A DNA stretch of 64,000 bases from CAWFGS01 sp963815535 (GTDB taxonomy: Bacteria > Pseudomonadota > Alphaproteobacteria > Sphingomonadales > Sphingomonadaceae), in NCBI GenBank assembly GCA_963815535.1, contig CAWFGS010000006.1:199881-263880 (forward strand). The letters run 5' to 3'. The notes below the pieces were generated by a model. It saw nothing but the letters and a program-made list of their open reading frames with translations. It was not told where the DNA came from and searched no databases. Position 1 is the first letter of the stretch; the number at the start of each line of letters is the position of its first letter. The position numbers were made by a program, and so were the translations under genes. Shown one piece after another: positions 18,734-29,437 of the stretch.

Positions 18734-19916
18734 GGGTGCGATCCTGTGGTCAATCGATTGCCGGTGGTGGCGAGCGCGCGCACGGCGCCGGTTACGGGAA
18801 CGGGGGGTTTGCCGATCAACAACCGCGCCTTGTCCGCGGCGGTCGATCGTCCGGCATAGAACCGTTCGATCAAACCGGCGCGCAGCCGGTATGTATGGGC
18901 AAAAACCTTGTATCGCCGGTCCGGCTGCGCCGCGCCGAACATCATGCGCGCGAGTGTACGATAGAACGCCGTATCGCCCCAATGTTTCTGCGCGCGTGCC
19001 TCCATCCGCCCGGCCAGTCCGCCGTCGAGCAGATTGGGATCGGCAGCGATTTCGCAAGCCATCGCGGCGGCGTAGGGTACGGTGTAGCTGGTCAGCGGAT
19101 GGGTGAACCCGCCCCGCGCGCCGACGGTGGCCACCCCATCGATCCGACCATCCGCCTGAAACGCCGTAAAATCGCCACCGGTTACGACCGGCAGCATTCC
19201 GGTTTCGGTGGCGATGGTTTCACCGTCCCAACCCATAGCCTTGCAATAGGCGTCGAGGCGCAGGGTCAGCACGCCTTCCTCCAGCGTGGCGGTGTCCTGA
19301 TAATAGGTATCTTCCACGAACAGGTCGTTCGGCCCCAGCGGCAGCGTATAGACGAAACGGCACGCGCCGTGCTGATCGATATGGGCATCCATGATGACCG
19401 GTTGTTCGACGCCATGCGGCTGCGAGAAGCGCAGGTGCCGCCCCATAAATACCTGCCACCCGCCGGTGAAGTGATGCGCGCCGGTCGCCCCGCGACAATC
19501 GATGACGACCTTGGCCGCAATGCGCGTCCCATTCGCGCAATCGACACCGCTGCGGTCGAGGGCAGCAACCGGTGTATCTGTCAGCAAGGTGTGACCGGAA
19601 AGTTGCGCGCGCAATCCGGCATCGTAATCTGCGCTCGCCAGCGAATTGTAGGGGGTGGGCAGACGCCGCGCGAATTCGGGGAATATGACCGCGTAGCCAT
19701 CGGTCCAACGCGCGGTGGTAAAGGCATCGAACAGACCGCCTGTTCGGCCGTCAGATCGCTGTCGAACCAGCTCCACCGGTGATTGCCGCCGAACGTACTG
19801 CCTGCCTCGATCAGCGCGATCGACAGGCCGGGCCGCTGGCGCGCGATGGCCAGCGCGGTCAAGCCACCTGCAAGCCCGCCGCCGACAATAGCTACGTCTG
19901 TTTTCTCAATACCCAT
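18730..19916 (-). CDS. crtY: Lycopene beta-cyclase, frameshifted
   Basis: Closes beta-ionone rings on lycopene to give beta-carotene. The N-terminus has the Rossmann motif VAIVGGGLAGGLTA, then GGNHRWSWFDSDL. The rest contains VIDCRGATG, the family block GPNDLFVEDTYYQD, and ARGGFTHPLTSYTVP. The frame changes near 19730; restoring one G in a GG run joins TAEQAGLFDAFTTARW and yields about 395 aa. It is the first gene of the carotenoid operon and lies 77 bp downstream of the S9 peptidase gene on the same strand. I see no clear ribosome-binding site before the ATG at 19914-19916. No crtZ, crtG or crtE is in the window. Confidence 0.9.
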
Positions 19917-19993
19917 ATTCGCATTCGACCGTAGGATGCGGCGTGCTTATTCGCAAACGCGTTCCATACAACACCACATGGCGTTATATGCGA

Positions 19994-22066
19994 TCAATCG
20001 TCGTCATCCTGCGCTTCGGCCCCCTTTGCGCCGTCGGCCAGTTGCGGGCGGGCGGCGGGCAAGGCCGCATTGCGATCCCCGGTTTTCAGGTACGTGTCGA
20101 ACCAGTCCATCATCCGCAGATTGTAATCGTAGCGTGATCCCGCCCGCTGGTTGCCGTGGCCTTCACCGGGAAACAGCACCAGCCGTACCGGGGTTTCGGG
20201 CTGGCGAACCTTGATGTTGCGATAAAGTTCGTAGGACTGGCTGGGCGCGACCCGCGTATCTTCCGCGCCGTGCATGATCAGGATCGGCGTTTTCGCCTTG
20301 TCCACGTGGTAGATCGGGCTGACTTCCAGCATGCCCTGCCAATCTTCCCAGGGCCATTTGCGGCTGTGGACGTTGAACATTTCCACCGGAATGTCGGTCG
20401 TGCCGAACTTGCTGATCTGGTTGGAAATGCCGACGAACATCACGCTGGCGGCATATTCGTCGCTATGCGCCGTTGCCCCCCATGCGCTGGCATAGCCGCC
20501 ATAGGAACCGCCGGTGATGCCCGTGCGGTCTGCATCCGCGATGCCTTGTGCGACAAGGAAGCGCTTGGCATCGACGATGTCGTTGAATTCCTTGCCTGCG
20601 TAATCATCCTGGTGCGCCTTCGCGAAATCGACGCCATAACCGGTCGAGCCGCGATAGTTGGGCAGGAATACGGCATAGCCCTGACCTGCCGCAACCTGGC
20701 CGGGTTTGCTGTAGGTTGTTTGCCAGCCGTTCGATTCATGCGCTTCGGGGCCGCCGTGGATGTTCATGATCGTCGGCGATCCGCCGCGCGCCACGCGCCG
20801 TCCTGGTTGGGCAACAGGCTCGATCAGCACGCCTTCAACTTGCTGCCCGTCGCGCGCGGTGTAGGTCACGACACTCTGTTTGCCGAAATCGATATCGGAC
20901 AGCCAAGGGTTGTGGCTGGTCCATCGGGTGAACGCGCCATCTGCAAAACTGAACAGTTCGGATGGATGCGTGGCGCTGCTGGCGCGCAAGACGATGGTAT
21001 TTCCCGCCGCCTCGATCGCGCTCAACGACAGATCGCCGGCGGGGGTTTCGGAAAGCTGACGGCCATCCGCGCCGTAGATCCGCAGGAACGTCGATGCGCC
21101 CTTGCTGATGATTGCCGCCAATCTGCCGTCGGGCAGAAATTCGGCATCGTCCGCCGCTTCTGCAGCGCCTGCATTCAGCGCGGTGATGGCCCCGCTTGCC
21201 ATATCGACGAAATGCAGCGTCGTGGGGGCGGGATCGTTTTCATCCACGGCCGCGATCAGCGCCATCTTGCTGCTGTCGGGCGCAATTTCGACATCGCCCA
21301 GCTTGCCCGGAGTTTCGATCACGCGGGACACGTTGCCGGTGGAAAGGTCGATCACGTTGACGCGTTGCAGGACGTAGCTGTCATCGACATTGGGGGTTGG
21401 GGCGGTCTGCACGATGGCCTGGCGACCGTCGGGTGCGATGGCGAAGCCGCTGACATAGCCGGGGATCGTGATGGCGGTCGGGTCCGCATCTACTTCCATT
21501 CCCACCCGTGCGGTGAACATACGGTTGAGGCGGGCTTCCTCCTCATACACGATCGAATTGAAGCCCGCGTCTTTTTGCGTGTCGCGCTGATCGTCGGGCT
21601 CGGCATCGGCGAGCATGTAGATCGTCGCGCCGTCGGGCGCCCAATCATAGGCGCGCACATTCGCATCTTCGATCGCGGCGAGTTTGCGCTGCGCCCCGCC
21701 ATCGACGGGAATGCCCCATACGGCGCGCTTTTCATCGTCCTTGCTCCAGACGAAACTGACCATGCGGCCATCGGGCGAAAAGGCGACGCTGCGCGCATTG
21801 ATGTCGGCGGGCAGGAAATCGCGCGCATTGCCAGGGCCGTAAGCCATTTTCAGCTGCGCGGTCGTGGTGCCGTCCTTCTCGCCTTCGGTCACATCGGGCA
21901 GACTGAGCGTGGTGAAGGCGACGCGCGTTCCATCGGGGGAAACCGCCATCGCGCCGGCGGATTCCAGCTTGGCCACATCTTCGGGCGTCATCGGGCGGGC
22001 GGAAGCGGTGGCGGCGATGGAGGCCGATCCAAGCAGGGCGGCAGTCAGCAGCAGAGTGCGCGTCAT
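19994..22066 (-). CDS. Secreted S9 family (prolyl oligopeptidase-type) peptidase
   Basis: A 690-aa intact protein. It starts with a clear signal peptide (TLLLTAALLGSASIAATASA) and so is periplasmic or extracellular. The first 400 residues are WD40-like beta-propeller repeats (AVSPDGTRVAFT, SFSPDGRMVSFVW). The C-terminal alpha/beta hydrolase has the nucleophile in GGSYGGYAS, the acid in GAEDTRVAPSQS and the histidine in PGEGHGNQ. It fits dipeptidyl- or acylaminoacyl-peptidases that cleave oligopeptides. It ends in an acidic tail (QDDDD). It is divergent from the amidohydrolase gene, with 198 bp between starts (22067-22264) as likely promoter space; I saw no specific site there. Confidence 0.9.
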   Translation of the reverse strand: MTRTLLLTAALLGSASIAATASARPMTPEDVAKLESAGAMAVSPDGTRVAFTTLSLPDVTEGEKDGTTTAQLKMAYGPGNARDFLPADINARSVAFSPDGRMVSFVWSKDDEKRAVWGIPVDGGAQRKLAAIEDANVRAYDWAPDGATIYMLADAEPDDQRDTQKDAGFNSIVYEEEARLNRMFTARVGMEVDADPTAITIPGYVSGFAIAPDGRQAIVQTAPTPNVDDSYVLQRVNVIDLSTGNVSRVIETPGKLGDVEIAPDSSKMALIAAVDENDPAPTTLHFVDMASGAITALNAGAAEAADDAEFLPDGRLAAIISKGASTFLRIYGADGRQLSETPAGDLSLSAIEAAGNTIVLRASSATHPSELFSFADGAFTRWTSHNPWLSDIDFGKQSVVTYTARDGQQVEGVLIEPVAQPGRRVARGGSPTIMNIHGGPEAHESNGWQTTYSKPGQVAAGQGYAVFLPNYRGSTGYGVDFAKAHQDDYAGKEFNDIVDAKRFLVAQGIADADRTGITGGSYGGYASAWGATAHSDEYAASVMFVGISNQISKFGTTDIPVEMFNVHSRKWPWEDWQGMLEVSPIYHVDKAKTPILIMHGAEDTRVAPSQSYELYRNIKVRQPETPVRLVLFPGEGHGNQRAGSRYDYNLRMMDWFDTYLKTGDRNAALPAARPQLADGAKGAEAQDDDD

Positions 22067-22264
22067 GGATAATCCTTGAAACTATGAAACATTGCCCCGT
22101 GGTCATAGCGCGGCAGGGCGGTCATGCAAGGGGGCGGACGGAGCGGCGAGGCAATGCGGCAATGAGGCGATACAAGCGATCACCCGGCGAGTTTTCCCGG
22201 TATCTTCCCCTGGCCCGCCAAACGCGTTACGCCCAACCTTAACCATAAAAGAGGGGCAGAGCCG

Positions 22265-23574
22265 ATGACAAGCTGGATGAAAAGCGCGAGTGCGGCGATT
22301 GCACTGACGGCGGGGTCGATGGTGGGCAGCGCGGCGGTGGCGCAAACGCAAACGCAAACCACGATCATCGCTGCGGGTGATATCATCCCGGACGCGCAAA
22401 CCGGATCCATCGGTGCGGGGACCATTACCGTGGTCGATGGGCGTATCGTCGATATCAGCGCGGGCGGCAGTTACCCTTCCGCCCCGCAAGACGGGGTGAC
22501 GGTCGTGAACATGTTGGACAAGACCGTCCTGCCGGGCCTGATCGACTTGCATGTTCATCTGACCGGCGATCCGGGTGGAGATTTCTGGAAACAGGCAACC
22601 GAAGCCGACGAATGGGGCGTGGTTCTGGGTATGAAAAACGCGCGCGCCGACCGCCCGTGCCGGGTTCACCACCGTACGCGAAGCGGGCAGCGCGCAGCAG
22701 ACCGCCTATGCCCTTCGGCGCGGCACGGCGGAAGGGATCATCGCGGGACCGCGCATCGTGGCTGCGGGACCGGCGCTCGCCATCGTGGGTGGGCATGGCG
22801 ACGTGTCCGGTTTTCGCCCCGAAGTGAACGAAGTGCTGTCGGGTGGCTACACCTGTACAGGTCCGGTCGAATGCGCGCAGAAGGTCCGCCGCGCGGCCCA
22901 GAACGGGGCGGACGTCATCAAGATCACCGCCACGGGCGGCGTGCTGAGCCAGCAAGGCGCGGGGCTGGAAGCGCATTTCAGCAATGACGAGATGACCGCG
23001 ATTGCCAGCACGGCGCGCTCGCTGGGTTTGAAAGTCATGGCCCATGCTCACGGCGCGCGTGGAATCGAGGCTGCGAGCCGCGCCGGGATCGACACGATCG
23101 AACATGGCACGTTCATCGACGTAGAGGCGGCGCGCGCGATGAAAGCCAACGGCACGGTACTGGTCCCGACCCTGATGGCGTTCCAGGGTGTCAGCGAAGG
23201 ACTGGGCAAGGGCATCTATACCCCCGTGGTGGAAGATAAGATCCGCGCCACGGTCGAAGTCGCGGAATCGCTGGTCACACGCGCCCGGCGCGAAGGGGTG
23301 GAGATCGCCTTCGGCACCGATGCCGGCGTGTTCGATCACGGCCGCAATGCCGAGGAATTCGCACTGATGAAGGCGCAAGGGATGTCCGACCGGGAGGCGC
23401 TCGCCAGCGCGACGACCATTGCCGCGCGCGAATTGGGTATGGAAGATGAAATCGGCCGGCTCGCGCCCGGCTTTTCCGCCGACATCATCGCGGTCGCAGG
23501 CAATCCGCTGGACCGATGTGACCGTGCTGGAAAATGTCGATTGGGTGATGGTGCGCGGGCGGACGATCGAGTGA
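22265..23574 (+). CDS. Secreted metal-dependent amidohydrolase (imidazolonepropionase-like), frameshifted
   Basis: An amidohydrolase of about 435 aa with a signal peptide (ASAAIALTAGSMVGSAAVAQ). Metal-binding residues are seen in LIDLHVHLTGDPGG, in HAHGARGIEAASRAGIDTIEHGTFID and in FGTDAGVFDHGRNAEEF. This pattern is that of the Xaa-Pro dipeptidase/Sgx-type amidohydrolases often secreted by sphingomonads. Two extra bases break the frame: one C near 22647 (KNARA-TARAGFTTVREAG) and one C near 23512 (NPLD-DVTVLENVDWVMVRG). The corrected end is TGA 23572-23574. It is followed after 46 bp by the DUF885 gene, so a peptide-scavenging operon is plausible. Confidence 0.85.
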
Positions 23575-23620
23575 ATTGGCGCGCCGATATGAACGAACGC
23601 AATGACGGGAAGATACGATA

Positions 23621-25484
23621 ATGACCGCAATTCGCATGGCGCTGACCGGCGCATCCGCTCTTATTCTGGCAGCCTGCGCCCCGACCGGCGGTGAACAGAT
23701 ACGTCCGGTATCGCAAGCCGATGTGCTGGAGCTTCCCGAACAACCTGTCGCCGCGATGGCACAACATGACCATCTGTTCGCCCTGTTCGCCGCAGCGGAC
23801 GAAGCGGGATCTGAAGCTCAACCCGCTGAGCGCGTTGTTCCGCGGCGACATGCGCTATGCGGACCGGCTGGGCGATTACCTGACCGACGCGTATAACGAC
23901 GCAGGACCAGAGCGGATGCGCGGGCCAATCTGGCTGCGCTTGCACGGGATCGATCGCGAGGCGCTGACGCAGACGGACCGGATTGCGTATGATGTCTTTC
24001 GCTACAATCAGGATCAGACGCTGAGCCGGCCTGACGCCGGGGCTGCTGCGCCGTCACTCAGGTGCGCCCGGTCAACCATTTCAGCGGGTTTCACACATTC
24101 TACCCCACCTTCGCCAGCGGGCAGAGCGCAGCCCCGTTCGAGACCGTCGACGGATTACGACAACAATCTGAAACGGCACGACGATTACATCGCCATCAAC
24201 GATCGTGCGATCGGCCGCTTTCGCGAAGGGATGAAATCGGGCGTGCTGGAAACCAGCCTGACCATCCGCAACGTGATCGAACAGCTGGACACGCAATTGG
24301 CAATGCCGATCGAGGAATCGCACCTATTGGGGTCCGATCGGCATGTTCCCGGACGATTTCAGCGTCGCCGACAAGACCCGGCTGACGGCGGGAATATCGC
24401 GCGAAGACGCAAGGCATTTACGACGCCAATGCCCGCATGCGCGATTTCCTGCGCGATGAATATCTGCCCGCCGCACGCACCACCACCGGCCTGACCCAGA
24501 TGAAGGGCGGGCAGGCGCTGTATGCCCAGATGATCGAAGATACGACCACATTGCCGCTGACGGCGGATTATCTGCACGATCTCGGCCTGTCCGAAGTCGC
24601 ACGCATCCTGCAGGGAATGGAAGGGGTAAAGGACGAGGTCGGTTTCGACGGGGATCTGGCAGGAATTCTTCGATCACATTCGCAGCGATCCGAAGTTCAA
24701 ACCCGAAAGCCGCGAATGGCTGACGCAGGAATATTACCACGTCGGCAAGATCGTGGATGCCAAAGTACCCGAATTCTTTCAGCCTGGTTCCCAAAAGCGA
24801 ACTGGAAATAAAACCGTACGAGGAATTTCGCGAGAAATTCGAGGCGGGCGGTTCGTATCAAGTCGGGCACGCCGGATGGTTCGCGTCCCGGCACATTCTA
24901 TTTCAACGCATATGACCTGCCCAGCCGGACCACACCGGGTATCATGACGCTGTATCTGCACGAAGGCGCGCCGGGGCATCATTTCCAGATCAGCGCTGGC
25001 CCAGGAAAACGAAGTCGTTGCCAGCCTTCATGCGGTTCGGCGGGAATACGGCGTATGTGGAAGGGTGGGCGCTTTATTCCGAAACGCTCGGCTACGATAT
25101 GGGCCTGTTCGACGAACCCTATGCGCGGCAGGGCACGCTGGACGATGAAATGCTGCGCGCGATGCGGCTGGTGGTCGATACAGGGCTTCATGCGAAAGGG
25201 TGGAGCCGGGAGCAGGCGATCCAGTACATGACCGACAATTCCGCGATGGGCGTAACCGATGCGACGGCGGAAGTGGAACGGTATATCGCCATCCCGACGC
25301 AGGCGCTGGCTTACAAGGTCGGGGCGTTGAAGATACAGGAGTTGCGCGACAGAGGCGAAAGCGTCGCTGGGCGACGGATTTCGATATCAAGGCATTCCAC
25401 GCGCAGGTTCTGGGCACGGGTGCACTGCCGCTGCCGGTGCTGGAGACGAAGATCGACGATTGGATCGCAGCCGGCGGGCTGTGA
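23621..25484 (+). CDS. DUF885-family putative metallopeptidase lipoprotein, heavily frameshifted
   Basis: A protein of about 610 aa in roughly ten frame segments. It begins with a lipoprotein signal (lipobox LAAC near residue 19). The segments align in order with DUF885 proteins: LNPLSALFRGDMRYADRLGDY, DDYDNNLKRHDDYIAINDRA, RDFLRDEYLPAARTTTGL and the putative zinc motif HEGAPGHHFQ (HExxxGHH). After these come NTAYVEGWALYSE, IPTQALAYKVG and GALPLPVLETKIDDWI. Breaks lie near 23808, 24030, 24150, 24325, 24395, 24655, 24785, 24870, 25005 and 25360. No in-frame nonsense substitution or missing motif was noted, so sequence error is likelier than decay. The ribosome-binding region is GGGAAG. Confidence 0.8.
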
Positions 25485-25571
25485 CCGGAAACCCGTGTAA
25501 CCTTTTCGCGAAGGCCGTCGAACCTGCGGGACATAGCGGGTCTGCCCTGGCCCGACGATAAAGAGGAACGC

Positions 25572-26182
25572 ATGATGGATATTACCGCATCGCAAATGCC
25601 GCCAGACTGACAGGCTATGCCCTGTTCGCTGCCATATTGACGCAGGTGCTGCACTATGCTCACCGTGCAGGGCGAGGTCGTTACCGCGACACGATGATCT
25701 GGACGGGCGGAGGCGGTGATTTTCCTGGCCATATCGGCGCTGGCACTGGTTGCCGATGGCGCGCGTGCCCGCTTTCGCCGCTGGCATGGGCGGGGATTGC
25801 GCTGTTCGGTGTATTCAATCTGGTGCAGGTCGGGTTGGGGCTGTTCGCGTTCGGCCCATTGCTGGAAGCGGGCGAACCGTTGTCGCCCGTGTTTCAGGCC
25901 GTTTTGGGCACGGCGTTCTTCTTCTTTTTCGCAGCCAAGGCGCTGATCGGGTTGGCGGGCATCGTCTCGGGCGCGTCGCTGTGGAAGGAGACCGGGCGCG
26001 GCGAAGATTATCGGCGGACTGGCCATCGCGACCGGTCTGGCGGCGTTGGCGACCAATGTGCGTCGCCATGCTGTTCGGGCGGGACATGGCCTACGATGGC
26101 CGGTGCGATCGGTACGGCGGCAACCCTGTTTGTGGCTTGCGCCATCGTGATGCGCCCGAACATGACGGCCGTGCGAACCTGA
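25572..26182 (+). CDS. Hypothetical multi-pass membrane protein, frameshifted
   Basis: A GAGGAA ribosome-binding site precedes ATGATG at 25572. Pieced across four or more frame changes, the protein is about 200 aa with four to six hydrophobic helices: LTGYALFAAILTQVLHYA, AVIFLAISALALVADGARA, WAGIALFGVFNLVQVGLGLF, then GTAFFFFFAAKALIGLAGIV and a final ATLFVACAIVMRP. I do not recognise the family. It sits between the DUF885 gene and the TPP riboswitch-thiC unit on the same strand, but the riboswitch separates it from thiC. Its relation to thiamine is therefore not supported. Confidence 0.55.
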
Positions 26183-26240
26183 CCCGAACCGTTTCGAACC
26201 CTTTACGCTTCCGCCCGATCGGCTTACCAAGGGATCATAC

Positions 26241-26320
26241 CCCGGGGAGCCGATTGGGCTGAGAGGCAGGGCATCCTGCGACCCGTAGAACCTGAACCGA
26301 TTAACATCGGCGTAGGGAGC
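26241..26320 (+). promoter_or_regulatory. TPP riboswitch (THI element) upstream of thiC
   Basis: The conserved THI-box blocks appear in order: GGGGAGCC, GGGCTGAGAGG, GCGACCCGTAGAACCTGA, then CCGATTAACATCGGCGTAGGGAG. The CTGAGA and ACCTGA...GCGTAGGGA segments form the pyrimidine and pyrophosphate sensor helices of TPP riboswitches. It lies 62 bp upstream of the thiC ATG, and an AGGAGA ribosome-binding site (26369-26374) follows. TPP binding is expected to reduce thiC expression, probably by blocking translation since no U-run terminator is evident. Confidence 0.93.
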
Positions 26321-26382
26321 GGGCCGGCTCAACGGCATGTCGCCGATTGACGTCCGTTCTCCGCCCATAGGAGACAACCGCA

Positions 26383-28297
26383 ATGGCCGACATCAATTCT
26401 CAGTTTCGAAATCGGCGTCACCACCGGCCCCATCCGCGGCAGCCGCAAGGTCCATATCGGCCCCTACGACGTCGCCATGCGCGAGATCGATCTGGAGCCG
26501 GGCAGCGGAGAGCCGCCGTTGCGTGTGTACGACACCTCCGGCCCCTATACCGACCCCGACTGTCCGTGATCGACATCCAGGCCGGCCTCGCCCCGCTGCG
26601 CCGCGAGTGGCAGCTGGCGCGCGGCGATGTCGAGGAATACACCCCGCGCGAGGTCAAGCCCGAAGACAACGGCCAGCTCGGCCCCGACCGCAGCGGCGGC
26701 GTGCCCCCGTTCCCGACCGCGCTGCGCAAACCGCTGCGCGCCAAGGCGGGCCAGAACCTCAGCCAGATGCATTATGCGCGCCAGGGCATCATCACGCCGG
26801 AAATGGAATATGTCGCCGCGCGCGAAAATCTCGGCCGCGAACTGGCGCGCGAGGCATCGTCCGGCGGCGAGAGCTTCGGCGCGTCCATCCCGATGAACGT
26901 AACGCCCGAATTCGTTCGCGACGAGGTGGCGCGCGGGCGGGCGATCATCCCCTCCAACGTCAACCACCCCGAATGCGAACCGATGGCGATCGGGCGCAAT
27001 TTCCTGGTCAAGATCAACGCCAATATCGGCAACAGCGCGGTCGCGTCCGACGTGGCGAGCGAAGTCGACAAGATGGTCTGGTCGATCCGCTGGGGCGCGG
27101 ACACGGTGATGGACCTTTCCACGGGCCGCAACATCCACGACACCCGCGAATGGATCATCCGCAACAGCCCCGTGCCGATCGGCACCGTGCCGATCTATCA
27201 GGCGCTGGAAAAGGTCGGCGGCGTGGCCGAGGACCTGACCTGGGACATCTTCCGCGACACGCTGATCGAACAGGCCGAACAGGGCGTGGATTACTTCACC
27301 ATCCATGCGGGCGTGCGCCTGCCCTACGTGCCGATGGCGGCCAAGCGCGTCACCGGCATCGTGTCGCGCGGCGGCGCATCATGGCGAAATGGTGCCTCGC
27401 GCATCACAAGGAAAGCGTTCCTCTACGAACATTTCGACGACATCACGGAGATCATGAAGGCGTATGACATCGCCTATTCGCCTGGGCGATGGCCTGCGCC
27501 CCGGCAGCATCGCGGACGCCAATGACGAGGCGCAGTTTGCGGAGCTCTACACGCTGGGCGAACTGACCCACCGCGCGTGGAAATCGGACGTGCAGGTGAT
27601 GATCGAGGGGCCGGGCCACGTCCCGATGCACAAGATCAAGGAGAACATGGACGAAGCAGCTGGAAGTGTGCGGCGAAGCGCCGTTCTACACCCTCGGCCC
27701 CCTCGTCACCGACATTGCGCCGGGCTACGACCACATCACCAGCGGCATCGGCGCGGCGCAGATCGGCTGGTACGGCACGGCGATGCTCTGCTACGTCACG
27801 CCGAAGGAACATCTGGGCCTGCCCGACCGCGACGATGTGAAGGTGGGCGTGGTCACCTACAAGCTGGCCGCCCACGCTGCCGATCTGGCGAAGGGTCATC
27901 CCGCGGCACAGATGCGCGACGATGCGCTCTGTCCAGGCGCGCTTCGAATTCCGCTGGCGCGACCAGTTCAACCTGTCGCTCGACCCCGATACGGCGGAGG
28001 AGTATCACGACCAGACCCTGCCCGCGGAAGGCGCGAAGACGGCGCATTTCTGTTCGATGTGCGGGCCGAAATTCTGCAGCATGAAGATCAGCCAGGAAGT
28101 GCGCGATTTCGCCAGCCAAGCAGAACCAGAGCGCCGACGGCTTCCTGGAAGCGGAAAAATGGGGCGCGGACACCGCCGCCGCCAGCAAGGCCGCAGCGGA
28201 AGAGGGCATGCGCGAAATGAGCGAATTGTATAAGGAAAAGGGTGAGCGGCTGTATCTGCCGGAAGAGGAAGTCGCGAAAGAGGGTGAACAGGGGTGA
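26383..28297 (+). CDS. thiC: Phosphomethylpyrimidine synthase, heavily frameshifted
   Basis: Radical-SAM enzyme that converts aminoimidazole ribotide to HMP-P, the thiamine pyrimidine. The family sequence is readable end to end (about 635 aa): IDIQAGLAPLRREW, MHYARQGIITPEMEYVA, SNVNHPECEPMAIGRNF, then KWCLAHHKE, GPGHVPMHKIKENMD and DIAPGYDHITSGIGA. The C-terminal cluster site is FCSMCGPKFCSM (CX2CX4C). Eight indels are needed, near 26411, 26564, 27377, 27416, 27483, 27655, 27928 and 28114; six are single-base insertions. The start ATG 26383 follows an AGGAGA site. It is controlled by the TPP riboswitch just upstream. Confidence 0.95.
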
Positions 28298-28321
28298 ACA
28301 CGGGGTAAACAAGTTCGGCCG

Positions 28322-29434
28322 GTGTTCCGCACCCTAATCACGCAATCGTCCCGGCACGCCCGGCCGCTGGCCTATCTGCCGCCAACCGTCGCGCGCGTGG
28401 TGCTGGTCGGCATCGTGGCGGCGTTGGCATGGTTGGCCTGGCATCACGCAGCCGCACCGGCTCCTTCCGCACCATCGCCAAGCACGGCGAGCGATGCATC
28501 GTCGTTCGGCGATATGGACCTGTACGAGAGTATTGCGGCGCGGGTGATGGCCGGCGAGGACTACTACGTCGCCGCTCTGGCAGAGCAGCGCGCGCATGAT
28601 TATCCCACCGCGCCGTTCGTGACGGTCCGATCCCCGGCGATGGCGTGGGGCGATGCGCTGTGGGGTCCGGGCGGCTGGCGCATGGTCGCGGTTGCCATGC
28701 TGCTGATCGGTATCATCGGCTGGACGGTTCGCCTGTCGCATATGCGGCATCCCGCTGCGGTTCTGCCTGCCGAGCGGATCGGTGCGGCAATCGTGATATT
28801 TCTGTGCGGTATCGCCGCCTTCGACGAGCGTGTGCATGTGTTGCACGAAGTGATCGCCGGTCTGGCGTTGACGGCAGCTTTCGCATTTTACGGCACGCGC
28901 TATTGGTTGGTCGGCCTGTTCTTCATCGCTGTGGCCGTGGCGGTGCGCGAATTGGCGGTTCCGGCACTGCTGTTGTGGAGCGCCTTGGCAGCTATGCGCC
29001 GGTCATGGCGCGAAGTTGCGGTGGCGTTGGCGTTGCTGGCTTCGTTCGCGCTGGGCATGGCAGCCCACGCCCATGCGGTCCTGGAACTGCGGCTGCCGGG
29101 CGATGCGACATCCGAAGGGTGGACGGGGATGGGCGGTCCGGCATTCGTCCTCGATGCCGTGCGCCGGCTGACCCCGCTGGCGTTCGCGCCCGCGTGGCTG
29201 GCGGTACCGCTCGCCATCCTGCCGATGGTCGGGTGGGCAGGGCTGGGCAGCCGCGCCGCGTTTGCGGTATTGCTGTGGAGCGCGGGCTTCGCGCTGATTA
29301 TCGCGGTGGCGGCGCGGCCCGAAAACTTCTATTGGGCGCAGCTGATCCTGCCGATCTATGCGGCGGGCCTCGTCTTCACCCCGCGCGCAATTGCCGATTT
29401 GGTAAAGGCGGCAAGAGGCACATCGAAAAGCTGA
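28322..29434 (+). CDS. Hypothetical polytopic membrane protein, possible GT-C-like
   Basis: A 370-aa protein starting at GTG 28322. The first helix (VARVVLVGIVAALAWLAW) is followed by a soluble loop containing SFGDMDLYESIAARVMAGEDYY. About eight more helices follow, including AFAFYGTRYWLVGLFFIAVA and RELAVPALLLWSAL. An Asp-rich first loop with a D-x-x-x-Y pattern followed by many helices recalls GT-C glycosyltransferases (DUF2029/ArnT-like), but this is only a resemblance. It begins 24 bp after thiC with no clear ribosome-binding site. It is followed after 3 bp by a small ORF, which may be translationally coupled. The frame is intact. Confidence 0.6.
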   Translation: MFRTLITQSSRHARPLAYLPPTVARVVLVGIVAALAWLAWHHAAAPAPSAPSPSTASDASSFGDMDLYESIAARVMAGEDYYVAALAEQRAHDYPTAPFVTVRSPAMAWGDALWGPGGWRMVAVAMLLIGIIGWTVRLSHMRHPAAVLPAERIGAAIVIFLCGIAAFDERVHVLHEVIAGLALTAAFAFYGTRYWLVGLFFIAVAVAVRELAVPALLLWSALAAMRRSWREVAVALALLASFALGMAAHAHAVLELRLPGDATSEGWTGMGGPAFVLDAVRRLTPLAFAPAWLAVPLAILPMVGWAGLGSRAAFAVLLWSAGFALIIAVAARPENFYWAQLILPIYAAGLVFTPRAIADLVKAARGTSKS

Positions 29435-29437
29435 CCT

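Noticed and set aside
20156..22072. 638-codon open frame antisense to the S9 peptidase gene
   Set aside because: It mirrors the peptidase in a GC-rich genome; the other strand has a signal peptide, propeller repeats and a full catalytic triad.
26337..27467. 376-codon open frame over the thiC start
   Set aside because: It begins between the riboswitch and the thiC ribosome-binding site, and its translation is the wrong frame of thiC.
26383..28297. Programmed frameshifting or recoding as explanation for the broken thiC and his genes
   Set aside because: Breaks are numerous, differ in direction, show no shared slippery site, and also hit genes never known to use recoding.
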